A stretch of 64,000 nucleotides of DNA, from assembly GCF_027943255.1 (NCBI RefSeq), contig NC_072894.1, forward strand, positions 55,183,601-55,247,600, written 5' to 3'. Numbering within the stretch: position 1 is the stretch's first letter; every line of letters starts with the position of its first letter. Both the position numbers and the translations under genes were made by a program. This stretch comes from Anastrepha obliqua. Lineage: Eukaryota > Arthropoda > Insecta > Diptera > Tephritidae. The notes beneath the pieces were generated by a model. It had not been told where the DNA came from, searched no databases, and worked only from the letters and a program-made list of their open reading frames with translations. Shown in pieces: positions 45,565 through 57,683 of this stretch.

Positions 45565-46165
45565 CAATCGGTAATACTGACTTTGGTAAACTTAGTCATT
45601 TAGCGATACTCAGTTGAATAACGCGCAAAAGTGATCCAAATGTAAATGAAAATTTAGGGTGCTGATAATTACACAAAACACTTCCAAGCTCATGCGGGTG
45701 ATGTGTGCGTACTAATCAGGGTGGTCACTAGAAGCTATATACAATAAAATGCAAGTAGCTCTAAACAAGATTTAGCATTGGCACAAATTGCATTGTTTTT
45801 CGGTGAATCCTATAAAATGTACCTTGGTACTTTTCGAGTATTAAAAGCTTTCTGACAGGCTAAGATAATCTTTGCCAAGACATGGGGTCTAAGACCGGTC
45901 TAAGAACACTGGTTGTACATCACCGCCGGAAAATCGGGTGCCTTACGCGACCGCAAACCAATTTTTCAGTCTTACCATTCATTTAATATCTATTGTGTCT
46001 CTCTACTCCTACCACTGTAATCTATCCGGGTGTAGTACAATAGTCCTCCTGACTGAGTGCTTGGACCTATCCGATCCCCCACAAATACAATCTAATCTAA
46101 GTCAATGCATTCACTGTTTAGTGGGGTTTTGGGCTGACTACGTTGACTTTCTCGAAAATGTTGCA
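45565..46165 (+). pseudogene. LINE reverse transcriptase remnant (right copy)
   Basis: Mirror of 12,641-13,725, shortened by about 480 bp. QAHAGDVCVLI near 45,690 shows the same Asp to Gly replacement in the active-site loop as the left copy. The end of the frame 45,938-46,384 is out of its original frame in the last third, where it runs into the mariner remnant. Confidence 0.7.
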
Positions 46166-46371
46166 GGTAGAAGGGCTTGGACAATATGTGGATTCAACAG
46201 GACGGTGCCACTTGCCACACGGATCATGAAACAATTACGAACGAAATCCCGTGTACGAATTATCTCACGAAATAAGAAGGTCAAATGGCCGCTAAGATTT
46301 TGCGATTTGACACTATTGGTCTACTCTCTGCGACTAAAAGTGAAAAGTAGTGTCTATAAAAAAAGGAGCTT
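46166..46371 (+). pseudogene. Mariner transposase catalytic fragment (right copy)
   Basis: LDNMWIQQDGATCHT holds the second catalytic Asp. After a frame shift RIISRNKKVKWPLRFCDLTL corresponds to the third-Asp region. A hAT element separates this from the C-terminal remnant at 46,953-47,090. Confidence 0.8.
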
Positions 46372-46952
46372 CCAAGCTCCTTAATAGTTCGAGCCTTTTT
46401 TTTAAATTTCAAATTTTTCGCGAGCCGCAATTATATTTATATTTAAAAGATATGCAAAAAATGGTATTAAAAAATTTTTTTGCGGAAACTGAATTTAAAT
46501 TTTATATATATATATTGATACGTCCTTAAAATTTGGTGAATAATTGGTGACATCACTTCTTAGTAATTCTTTGAGATGCTGGCTAGTTAATATCGATCAG
46601 TTTTTTTTTCAACCAATGCGACCAATTCATTATAATTCAGGATACTTCGATTCTGGTACAAACTTCCAAAATTCAGTAATCGACGTCGACTTATATTTTA
46701 ATTGCAAAACTTGATTTTCTTGTATCTCTATTAATTCTAATTCTCCCGATGCTTTTTAGGCCATAATTATATTAGAAATGGAAAACTCACCTTGAATTAT
46801 GTTAATTTCAAATGGATTCAGAAAAAAAAATCAAGAGACGTAACGAATTCGTAACAAAAATGAAAGGAGAACTCGGGTGCATTTATCGAGAGCCACAGAT
46901 AATCCTTCTAAGAGTCGCATGTGGCTCACGAGCCACAGGTTGGCTGTACCTG
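46372..46952 (-). mobile_element. hAT element remnant (right copy)
   Basis: Mirror of 11,854-12,399. Ends CCAAGCTCCTTAATAG and GGTTGGCTGTACCTG. Carries the C-terminal hAT transposase fragment on the minus strand (about 46,530-46,710). The 8 bases GTCTGTAC follow at 46,953-46,960. Confidence 0.75.
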
Positions 46953-47090
46953 GTCTGTACCAATAAGCCTGAAATGATTACAGAGCTGAAGAGCGAGACC
47001 ATAGGCGTTTGAAGTGATACATGGGCTGAACTATGACAAAAAGTAATGGAAAGTTTTGATATGCCCAACCTGTGTTGCCAGGGGTGTTAT
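46953..47090 (+). pseudogene. Mariner transposase C-terminal remnant
   Basis: Reads NKPEMITELKSETIGV, a stop, then LWQKVMESFDMPN. This continues the mariner interrupted by the hAT and matches the NKP.TI.ELK pattern of relatives in this window. The mirrored copy is at 11,720-11,853. Confidence 0.65.
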
Positions 47091-47699
47091 GGTAAGTATG
47101 TAACATATATTTTATTTCATACATAAACGTCATGAACTCAAAATTGTGTACATACTTCATTTTTCTTATAAGTGATAGTAAGTTCTCTTATAAAGTTCGA
47201 GAAAAAGAAACGCTGGAGTTAAAAAAAAACTTAATCAAATGCATCCAAACAGCCATTAAAGAATTTCTCGGAAGGTGTAAATATAAATGAGTTCTAAAAA
47301 ATGTACATGTGTGTGTAAGCATATATGTATGTACATATGTAATATATGTATCCATATATATATATATATATATTCTTTTTTTTTGATTATCTGATTTTCC
47401 TAGAGTATTGTTATGATCGGTGGTGTGAACTTACATTTAGTATGTAGCCGTAAGCCCACCCATGAGATTTGATTGCATACGCAAAAATGGGGTAACCCTG
47501 TAAAAGAATATACTAGAGTATAAATGGATTTGTAAGAATCTCTTTCTATGTTACGAAGTATAAATGTATTAATGTATGTAAGTATATATGTATATATTAA
47601 AATTTATCAAGTGTGAATATCGTCAGCTTAATGCAGAAACTTCCCACAGCTACAAATACTCTCACACGTAGGCAGATGGTTTTTTAATTTCAAATTTAA
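47091..47699. other. Right-arm sequence, no gene
   Basis: Mirrors 11,122-11,720. TATATA repeats at 47,354-47,372. It ends at the TTAA target of the piggyBac (47,696-47,699). Confidence 0.65.
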
Positions 47700-49516
47700 C
47701 CCTTTCGATCCGAAAAGCCGCTGAGGTAAAGCGAACTTGTTTCACGTGTTCAATCGTTACAATAGGGAAAATAAAAGCATTCCATCAATTCAGGATATGA
47801 ATCGGGTAAAAAGGGAGGGGGTGGGACATATAATATATGTCCCGTCAGTGATTTTGAATTGGACTTATATGTCCCGATTAGTATTTTATGATCCGGTACC
47901 TCATATATAAAAAGTGCAATTGGTTTTATATGAAACTAATTTTATTTGGAATTCAATTAATTGTTTCGGTAAAGAATATAATAGAAAGTAATACAAAAGC
48001 AATATATTTAACATAAAAAAGTTTGGTCTTTATTTATGGTACGGAGCGAAGCAATCTTTGCAGAGAGGAATCTGACATTCTTCGCAAATCGTTTTAGTTC
48101 TCCTCTCTTTTTTTGTGATCTGCACAGCCTGTGCAACGTCTTCGATTGGGAATTGGAATGGGTAGGTGACCTGCGGCTAGCTTCCTTTATCTTCCTGACG
48201 TGCCACTGCGTTGAACAGCTGCTCTTTCCTTCCCTTCAGCAATCACGTGTTCCGTCAGCTCTACCATAAAGTCTATAAGTGGTTTTTGTTTCCGTGAAAG
48301 TAGCGAACTGATTACCACAATTTCCTACTGACATCATTAACAATCGGTAAAAAACTTTTTTCCACCATTTATTAGACTTCCGATCCAACTCATATTGCCC
48401 TGCAATTTGATCAGCTCAGTCAACTCCTCCCATTATCTGTCTGTAAAATTTTATCATCTACGACAGTCCACGTTAACCTTTTGACCATTTTTTAATTTCT
48501 TTTCTGTTATGGAGATTTCAGATGGGTGACAATTGCTTACAACTACTACTTTCTTGGTATCTTGCCATTTAGGATACATTATACCAGTGTTGCTTTCTTG
48601 GAAAACGCATTGACCTCTGTTTAGCTTTGTGCTGATGACTGGCAATTTTTTGTGATTCGACATAATAGTTCCTAACGCTGCGTAATTAATAGTCTCTAGA
48701 AGATTGACACTTGTGAAGAACCGATCGAAACACAGAGTCACATCCGTTTCTCGAATTGTTGCAGCTTACTGATTTACCACGCGGTCGCCTAGAGTTCCTT
48801 CGACATTTCCATCTTCTCTCCCACAATATGTAGATATTAAAATCGTAAGTATAGCCAGTAAGAGCATCACATCTGAGCCACATTTTGATACCACGTTTAG
48901 TGCGCTTCAATGGTAAGTATTGTTTCATAGAGAAGCGTCCCTTGAATTTCGTCATGCTTTCATCGATACTTTGGTAAGCACTTTCGTTCCGTGCACTTAC
49001 AAATCGAGACTTTAGGCACTCAACCATATTTTCCAAAGCAAAGTACATTTTCGATGATAGTAACTGAAATCTATCCCGCGTTATAGCCGATTTTACTGCA
49101 TCGTTTCCCATAGAATTATGTTTTGACCAATAGTGTCTTACAGATGGCAAATGGTTATATGACATAATTATCATGCAAGCAATAACGATTTTAATTTCTG
49201 AAATATCTGTTAGCTTTATATTTTTGTACGCTGGTTTTGAGTTTCGCATTATCTTAATACGTTCGTTCGTGCACTGGGTAATACGCATAAAAAGGCTTTC
49301 AGGGGAAAACTTTCATAAATATATTGGAAGGACTATCAGTCCTCTCAAAGCTATGAACAATATCGGGATAAATATCAAATAACGAAAAGAAATACCGCTA
49401 AAAATACCATAAACTAGGAAATGGGATAAGCTAAACCCATTTTAGTCTCTTAATTTCCAGGCTAGGCATCCTCGTACATATACCGGGACACATAGGTCCC
49501 GTTCGGATCGAAAGGG
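47700..49516 (-). mobile_element. piggyBac element
   Basis: 1,817 bp with 15-bp inverted ends CCCTTTCGATCCGAA and TTCGGATCGAAAGGG. TTAA lies on both sides (47,696-47,699; 49,517-49,520), and the left arm has a single TTAA (11,118-11,121). All the classic piggyBac signatures are present. It is right-arm-specific, so it inserted after the palindrome arose. Confidence 0.95.
48036..49420 (-). pseudogene. piggyBac transposase, frameshifted
   Basis: 49,288 to 48,686 contains AYQSIDESMTKFKGRFSMKQ with the first catalytic Asp, then RGIKMWLRCDALTGYTYDFN. 48,741-48,454 continues in another frame with CFDRFFTSVNLLE, where the second Asp lies in FD.FFTS, and NHKKLPVISTKLNRGQCVF. Near 48,040-48,130 a Cys-rich tail is readable (RCTGCADHKK and CEECQIPLCKDCFAPYHK). 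Upstream of 49,288, a stop interrupts an N-terminal stretch. Several frame changes make it inactive, but all domains remain. Confidence 0.9.
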
Positions 49517-49520
49517 TTAA

Positions 49521-51085
49521 TATTTAAATAATATTCCAGAATGTTAATCGGATGTATATTAATTAAAATTTACACCAGCCAGTTATTTCCGCATTAAACT
49601 AACGATAGGCACGCACCCACACGGTTTCTCGATTTCTTCTACACGCAAATTACTGATTGTCTCTTAGATACACAAAATGTACAAATAGATATACATATAT
49701 TGACGTAACTTCTTGACTTTATAAATGTACCTTGACGTAATTATAAGTATATATATATTTTAGTTAAATTTTTTATCCAGAAATAGTATTGTTTTGGTGA
49801 AATTTCGCTTTTGCTTTGTTAGCTTAAGTTGACAGTTGCCACATATAAATTTTATAGCTAACGATGGTTTTTATTGTTACTTTTTTGGACATTTTTTAGT
49901 GCTGTTAAATTGACAGAGTATATGTAAATGAATACATTTCATATAATATTTGTTAAAATAGTACATATATTATAATTTTATGGTTCGATCGCACTTTGAG
50001 GTGCCCACAATGCATTCTTAATAATCTTTACAACTTTCCATTTTTTTATTTTACTTTACCTTTGCAATCTCTAACAGCAATAAAATTTCTCTATTTCAAC
50101 ATTATTAATCAAACCTTTCTGTTTGGTTGCTTTTAAAAATATTGTTAAATTTTACAACATTTTTTAGTGTTGTGTGTTTGTAATGTTCAACTTGAAAGTT
50201 TCGTATGCATAAAGTAATTTTGTTTCTTTTGTTTTTGGGAGGGTTTTTTAATCTTCTTATTTTTTAAGTAAGTACATTTAATTAGTTTTTTTGCTATCAT
50301 AATATTTTTTGTTTGTTTTTGTAAATACCAGAAATTTCACATGTCATACAGTCATACATAAAACTAGGAAATATTAACCTACATATATATGTATGTATAT
50401 TATATTAACTAACTACATATAAGGGTGGGACCTGCCCTGCCTTCAGGAATTAACGCTTTTAGCTCAGTAGTAGTAGTTGTGGTATTTTTGGCGCTAATGC
50501 TGTTGATGATGCCTTGAACTTTCGTTCAACAACGTATTTTTTGTAATAAATGGGGTGTACATCTATTTTTCAACTATATTTTGAATTTCCTTCTTTTTGA
50601 TACTACTTTAGTTCTTAAATAAATGCTTGTATACACCTGCACATACATCTATTTTGACTGTTAACAATCCAATGACTATGCTTTTTGCTTTATATAATCA
50701 GTGAAGAGATAGGCATGTACCATAAACATGCGTATTAAATAAGTTTATGCACATTAGAACTGGTAAAATGTTTCCTCTACTTTGTTTCGACCACTGAAAT
50801 ACTCTACGGGCAATTCTGAATGAAAAAGTCCAAGAAGTCGTAGCTCTAAAATGGGTTTTAAGCCTCCTTATTTGATTATTCAACCTCAATAAACTTTGTT
50901 TTTTAGAAAATGTTTGAGTTATTTCTGGAGTTTAAGTTGAACGTTGGTTTAACAGACTCATAGCAGAATTTAATAAAAAATATTTTTGTGGTGCGTGCTA
51001 ATTTGTTACATGTCACTATTATGATTATTTTTTGCAAAGTAAAACCAGTACTCTATAGTTTTTCCGTTTTTTTTTTTTCAGAATA
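49521..51085. other. Right-arm sequence, no gene
   Basis: Mirrors 9,776-11,117. 50,895-51,085 has no left-arm partner because of a left-arm deletion. Nothing coding recognised. Confidence 0.6.
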
Positions 51086-51770
51086 TAGTCAGCGTCAAAA
51101 TAAAGTGTACACCACATGTTGTTAAGATTTGACTATTTATTTATTTATTTTCAAATTCATATTAGTTTTTTTTAAGTACAGTTCAACTACAACAAAAGTT
51201 ATATAAACTAAAACTTCGAACTTTGTACAAAACTTGTAAAAATTCGGCAAATTTTCATCAGAATTTCAGACTTTTCACTTATAATTAAAATTAAGAAAAA
51301 TTTTGGTTATCTAGTTTTATAGATCATTCAATTTTGGTGTAATAAAATGCAAGTTTTAAGTACATTCAAAATTACTTTGATTTTTGACAATTTTTTTAGG
51401 AAGCGGTCTTGCGCATTTTCTCTATTCGACACAATTTTCTTATAAGGAAAAAACATCCTATACCGTCAGCAGAAAAAATTGTCAAAAATCAACGCAATAG
51501 TATATATAGTATACCAAATTTCAATAATCTACAAAACTGCGTACTTGAAATTGTTCTATAAATTCCTAGTAAAAATTGTGAAATTTTGCTGAACATTTGC
51601 AGAATTTTTATAAATTTTGTGTTAAGTTCGAAACCTTAGTTTACAGGTATATGGGTTTTATTTTAGTACGAACAATATTTTTATAAACAAATAATTGAAA
51701 TTATAAAATAAATAAACAAATAGTCAAAACTTAACAATACATGGTGTACACTTTATTTTGAAGCTGACGG
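51086..51770. mobile_element. Tc1-like non-autonomous element (right copy, both ends kept)
   Basis: Inverted ends GTCAGCGTCAAAATAAAG and (complement) GTCAGCTTCAAAATAAAG, extending with mismatches for about 70 bp (both continue to TTGACTATTT). The interior has two mutually inverted halves and no transposase. Confidence 0.75.
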
Positions 51771-54737
51771 TAAATGAAACATTTTTTATGACAAAATAAA
51801 ATAGTAAAATACCCTCTGAGGATTTAACTCGCTGGAAATAAAATTGAAAGTAGTTTTTTGGCATATATTCTTTATATACACTGGTAAACAAAATAGTAAT
51901 TTGAAATAAGGCCTCTTCTATTCGCCATTTCCGCACACTCCATGCTCGATTAACTTAACGACAAAATTTGCATTCGAAAGCAACAACAAAGTTATCGAGT
52001 AAGATTCGCCGCTAGCGAGTAATGTTGTAGCTCATTAGACTGGTATAACTCACATCTTACAACCACATGTAACTCCTGCGATGCCAATATATGTTAATTT
52101 ATACCAGTTGCGTAATCTATTCGCCACTTGCTAACGCTTGGCGAAAAGAAGTATTTTAAGTGAAAAAATATTCATAAATTATAAATGAGTGGCATATATA
52201 AAACTTTTTACCGAGTAAATAAATACAAAGTTACTGACAAATGTATTCTTGAATTTATGAAAAATTGGATTTTCGGCACAGAATCGAGATTTTGAGGGCT
52301 AATTCAAATTCGGAGCATGCAGCTTTTCTATTTGACAAGACCTGAGATTTAAAAGATGTTTGTGTCACACAGTTAAAAATATAATGAACCAATTTTTTTG
52401 GAAAATTTTATTACTTTTTTATCATCAAATACTTTTAGGTTTTATATATTTTTTATATTTGAAATAAAATAATTGCAATAAATAATTTGTTTTTTTTTTA
52501 TATTTGAGTGTAGGGAAAATCGATGTTTTCCATTAAAAGTAGTAAAAGTAACTAAACTTTGCAATGTTACGCTCCCTACCGGAAATCAAAATAGACATAA
52601 AAACTGAATTTCTTGTACCCAAAAACCATAAACGTAGATTTTCTCCTAAAAAACTGCAACATAATAAAAATAATTATTAAGGATTATTAACTCAGAATTA
52701 AGAAGTGTCGAAATACATTTTAGAGCAATGCTTCCAGGTATGTTTTTGTTCAGTATTCCCAGTAAAATACTTCAATCGCCGAAACAAAGCCGCTTATATT
52801 TCTTAAGAACAAATTGACCCGCCGTAATGCATATGTGTCTGAAATAAAACTTTGCACTTCATTGAGTAGATGTGAATGAGATGCAACAGTACTTGATGCC
52901 CTAACAGCAGTATAAGAAAATTTTATTCACCTCTAAATTGTAATGAAAGGCCTAGGAAACATCATTTTTAAGGGCTTAAAGGAGACTGGCAGGTAGATAC
53001 GAGAGGATCTAGACTTTCAAAAGAATTTCGACAGTTATCCCTTTGGGACTGGATTTACATGAAATCATAGGATAACTCTACGATCTCTCAGATATAATAA
53101 TACATATGTCGTATAGTGAGACCTATTAAGATTATAGTAAATTCATATGAGCTGACCTATGTTACGTCTTGCTACGCGATGTTTGTTATGCTATGCTAAG
53201 TAAAGTTATGTTATATTATGATATGTTGTGTTATAATATGCTGTATTCTTTTATGTTCTGTTATGTTATGTTCTGTTATGTTGTGTTGTATGCTGTTACG
53301 CTTGTTATGTCAAACGTGAAATTTTAGTAAAACCTTAAAGCAATATCATGTAAACGTGTAATTTCGTCCATTTTAATGAGTAGTTGGAGTTCCCAAGCTT
53401 GGCCTTGAGCAATAAGTTTTTAGCCTTTAAAGATGTATGCGCGCCATACTAATTGTATTAAATTTGGAATTTAGCCATTCAAAAATGTTGGCTTAGAAAC
53501 ATTTCAATTGCTTTCTTTTGATTTTCTTGCTTTCAATTGCTTTCTTTAATTTTTTGCTTGACCTGTATATGCATAAGACATTTTTGAAAGTAAATTACTC
53601 GCTTAACTGCTTATGTTTGGTATGTTGTGCTAAGTATAGTAATGTTATGCAACGTTGTATTATGTTATTTTAAGTTTTTTTCTACTACTCAACTTTGTCT
53701 AGGTCATTGATCATGACAAAACAGTATGTGTGCTTCGAACAAGGAAGAAGTGATGTTAGGTAGATAAGAGTGTTGCAGGAGGTATTTATATGAAAAAAAG
53801 GTTAGTCCACGAATATTTCTTGACCAAATAGTTGGCTAAACTATGGGCTAAGCTATCGCGTAGTGTTTTGGAAAAGCTAATAAATGCTTTGGCTACCAAG
53901 CGAATATAGATTAGGTGTGGGGAATTCTACATTTAAGTTTTTACGTGATATTTCTGTGTTCTTTTGGGTTTTTTGTGTATTTTCTAAAATACATTTTTAG
54001 TTCCAGAAAAATAAGTACTTTTTCATTGATTTATGGTCAAATATATAAAAAATATATGTTATAAGGTACTATAAATAGAAAACTGTGAAGAAAAAAAACT
54101 TGAAAATTTAAACATTCTGGTGTTTTTAGAAGAACCAATAGAAAAATATTTGAAAAATAACAGCCTAAGTAAGGTGCAATCTACGTCTGCCCAGTATTAG
54201 TAGTAGTCTCTCAATTTATAAGGTACTTTATTTATGTACATGTAGGAGACATAGTAATGCTAGTGCAGTGAAAAGAGGTTGAGAGAGATGGGCAATCCAA
54301 AATTAAAATGAGCAATCCATTCAAGTAATAAAATACCGCCAATTCACAATTACGTGCAAATAGACAGTCATGTGCAAATTATGAAGACAAATACTCTTCT
54401 ACATACTTTACATTTAGTTGTTGTATTGTCATGGTAATTTATAAACGCCATGATGCCAGTTTATTTGCACTTAATTGAGAACTGCGCTATTATTTAGAAT
54501 AACTAAAACATGTAACACTTCATTGTCAGCGCAGACGGAGAGCTACAAGCCTATTAACAGAGTAGGAGATGGTGTTTTACCGTAAATCTCACCCTTATAT
54601 TTTTCGAAATATACCTTGGAGTCAACCCGTAATGGGATCGAAAGTGAACACGAGTTGTTTACCCTCTGAATAAGGGGGATGTCACCACCATCGTTAGAGT
54701 TCAAGCTGTCCTGTGATTTGGCAAATTTCCTCTACTT
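51771..54737. other. Right-arm sequence, includes empty site and pentamer tract
   Basis: Mirrors 4,410-6,211 and 8,233-9,136. TAA at 52,671-52,673 is the empty target of the left-arm long-TIR element. 53,170-53,300 holds the TGTTA-type degenerate pentamer tract. No gene seen. 54,360-54,600 has extra sequence relative to the left arm. Confidence 0.6.
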
Positions 54738-54950
54738 TTGCTTCAGAGATTCCATTGTTTTCGGCGGCAGCCGAGAGCATCTGAAACAGAAAAGATTCTC
54801 TCCCGGGTGATTTCTCTTCGAAAATTCGCAAAAAAGATTAATAGAAAAACCAATTCAATCAGTAAATTAAGGGGAAACCGCATAGGTATATTTTTGGTAG
54901 AAAAGTCACACAAAGGTATTTATGGGCGAATCTACAATTCTGGATATTGA
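54738..54950 (+). CDS. Small basic ORF kept open in both arms (right copy), unknown
   Basis: 70 codons, same length as 4,196-4,408, sharing CFRRQPRASETEKILSRVIS. Unknown family. Weak evidence of being a gene. Confidence 0.25.
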   Translation: MLQRFHCFRRQPRASETEKILSRVISLRKFAKKINRKTNSISKLRGNRIGIFLVEKSHKGIYGRIYNSGY

Positions 54951-55641
54951 TTTATGCATGTAATATTGATAGAACGAAGTTACCACGACAAGTCTACTAA
55001 ACTTTTTGAAAATTACAAAAAATATTGATAAAAGGCTTTACTTTCGTGACTTCCATTATTTTGTACTGAGCTAAACACTACGTACACCTACTAATTCACC
55101 TACTGGATGTATTTGGATGTATTATATGTGTGTATGTGTGCATGTATACTTTTGGGCTTTTTGCCCCAATTCACCTACAATACTTGTTTAATAAAACATC
55201 GAGATTCCTTTGTGAACATCAACATATTAAATATGTAAATACATTAATATATTTTGCTGAAAATTTGCTAATGGTTTGTAGTTTGTAATTCGTGTAAATG
55301 TTAGTATGTATAAGTAAATACAAAGATTTAAATTGAATTAGATTCCCTTTTTTCTAGTACATTAAATGTAGGTATTAATTTCTAATTTCAGTTTTTAAAA
55401 TGATTGCATTTGCATACAGGGTATTTGTAATTCACCTTAAATTTCGGAAATATGTAAACTTTTATTTGCTTACTTTGTGTTTAACACAACGTCAACCTCA
55501 TTTTGATATATGTATGTATGTAAGTTTGTACGTGAGTAAGGTAGGTATTTTAACTAAATATGCTAGTATATAGATAACATTTAAGTTAAGTTTGATAGGT
55601 ACGAATATACTACCTGACTGAAAATAAATCTAATTTTTTGT
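54951..55641. other. Right-arm sequence, no gene
   Basis: Mirrors 3,480-4,195, AT-rich, no gene. Confidence 0.6.
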
Positions 55642-55884
55642 TTGTTGGTTTTTCATAGATATTTATATGAATGTGTTTATTTGTTCTTAAAGCGAAAATT
55701 GAAACTTGTCGATTTATTTCACAAGCCCCTCTTAGTTCAAGCTGTTATTTGGTGCAGTAGAGAATTTATTTCTGCTAAACATATGCAAGATGAGCTAAAA
55801 ATGATTTTGATAGTTATGTCGTGTAAAATGTTTTTGCTTAAGTTCGACCGGAGAATAGCTGATACTGAAAAAGATTTAGATTAG
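55642..55884 (+). CDS. Small ORF kept open in both arms (right copy), unknown
   Basis: Ends FDRRIADTEKDLD and a stop. An acceptor-like TTTTTCATAG precedes the shared part at 55,659. If real, it would be a terminal exon. The left copy lacks the AG. Confidence 0.25.
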   Translation: MLVFHRYLYECVYLFLKRKLKLVDLFHKPLLVQAVIWCSREFISAKHMQDELKMILIVMSCKMFLLKFDRRIADTEKDLD

Positions 55885-56526
55885 CAAGTGAAAAAAGAGA
55901 ATATTGGTAATTTAGTAGCGTTTTTTTTATTATTGAGAAAATAATTTTAAGAGAAAATAACAGTGGTGGCTTGTAACGTGTATTTGTGTAGGAATTGCAA
56001 AATGTGACATATTTAATTCTTTGTGTATTAATAATTATTTGTTATGTAATATGTACTATAAAATGGCCTATAGTAGCGAGTAATGCAGGTAATGCTATAC
56101 AATTTTAAATAATAATGTCATTTTCTTAAGATGTTCCGGCTCTTGAGAGAACATGTCACGAATGTGGCGAGAGGTGGAATATAGGGCGAACTTGGACAAT
56201 TTATCAGTGTTAGTATCGGGTTACTCAGTTAGTGCAAATTTGTATAGACCGTATTTGAACAATAACGGGCGTCGAGCTTAGTGGTTAGGACACATGAAAT
56301 ACTTCATAGTACTAGTATCGGTATGGTAGCTGTTCAAAACTTTGGAAGATAGTATAAAATTCTCTATAAATTGTTCTAGAAAGAATTAATAATAATGAAA
56401 AAAAAACTAAATCGAAATCAGAAGGGATTAAACAAAGATATGAAAAGAATTTCATTCCGACTCGTCGCTTGTTTTCAGCAAATTTTTCGAAAATTCTTTC
56501 CACCGTGAGAATTTGCGGCTCTATAA

Positions 56527-56851
56527 CAGAGGTCGGCAAGTGTTGTTACGAGTGGGGGTGAGCACAGAGTAAGCGCTCTGCCCAGTGAAAAGTAAAAAGA
56601 GTAAGCCAGGGCGTCAAAAACCAAATGCGCCAAAAAAGGAAAAGTAAATACTAAATTAAATTAAATACTAAGTAATTTAAATTAATTAAAATTTATACTT
56701 TTGGGGCTTTTTCAATCATTTTATTCACATATCCAAATATGTGTGTCTACTGTAGAGTAAGAATTAGGTTTAGAATAATGACTGATTTGAAGAGCGAAAG
56801 TATACGGGTGTTGAGTGTACGAGCAGCACGCGCAACCTTTAACGACCCCTG
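56527..56851. mobile_element. Small hAT element, CAGAGGTCGGCAA family
   Basis: Starts CAGAGGTCGGCAAGTG and ends CGACCCCTG. Flanked by CTCTATAA (56,519-56,526) and CTCTATAG (56,852-56,859), an 8-bp duplication with one mismatch. Same terminal motif as 62,570-63,096. No transposase. Confidence 0.8.
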
Positions 56852-56859
56852 CTCTATAG

Positions 56860-57683
56860 GTATACAGATGCGCTGCCCCATTGATCTGCTCTTGTGCATC
56901 GTACTTCTTAAATACACACTTTCTCTCTCTCTTTTTCTCTCACTAGATTACGACCAAATATTTTTTTGTGTGTTAAATTTCATTTTAGAGTCGTCCAAAG
57001 AAATTGCTCTACAAAAAGTGACCTAAAACAATCCTCTTCTCACAATGGTACTAGTAAAATACTCGTAGAGTTATTTGTTTTACCTCGAAAATGTTAAGTC
57101 AAAAAGGCGTTTGGTTGTTAACTGTTATTTGTTTTATTTAAAAGGGTACATGGGCGTTCTTTATAATTACTAAAAAAATGCGATCTGGTACAGAGTGATT
57201 TAAGGTACAATAAGTAATTTCAGGTTGTTTAAAGATATCGGGCTTTAGGCTACTTTAATCGCATGAATCTTTTTGGCACAATTCGATAGCTTTGAGATTT
57301 GTTTTTCGCTTTTCATCGGACTTCATATTGCAAATTATTTTATTATTATTATTTTTTACCAAAGATTTAATTCCATTTGGACTTGCTCAAAATCTCCTTC
57401 GAAGTCATATCTTTAAAATATATGCATTTTTTTTCAAATTTAGTATAACATTATCGTCTAGGCTCGCTGAAGGTATTATTGAGAGGAAGTGTTTGAAAGC
57501 CAAGGAGTAGCTTTATGTTTAAAGACGAGTAAACGAGTATAAGAGTTTCTACATTTAGTGTTTCAGAAATCATAAGCGTGGGTTTTTTTTAAATAAATCG
57601 ATTAATTTCAACCTAATGCCACGATATTGTATAATTTTTTAGATTTAACTTCCGAATTTTTTCTTAGAAGCGAAAGCATTATA
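56860..57683. other. Right-arm sequence, partly without left partner
   Basis: 56,860-57,228 is absent from the left arm (probable left deletion) and includes a CT-rich stretch (56,925-56,945). 57,229-57,683 mirrors 2,165-2,620. No gene. Confidence 0.55.
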
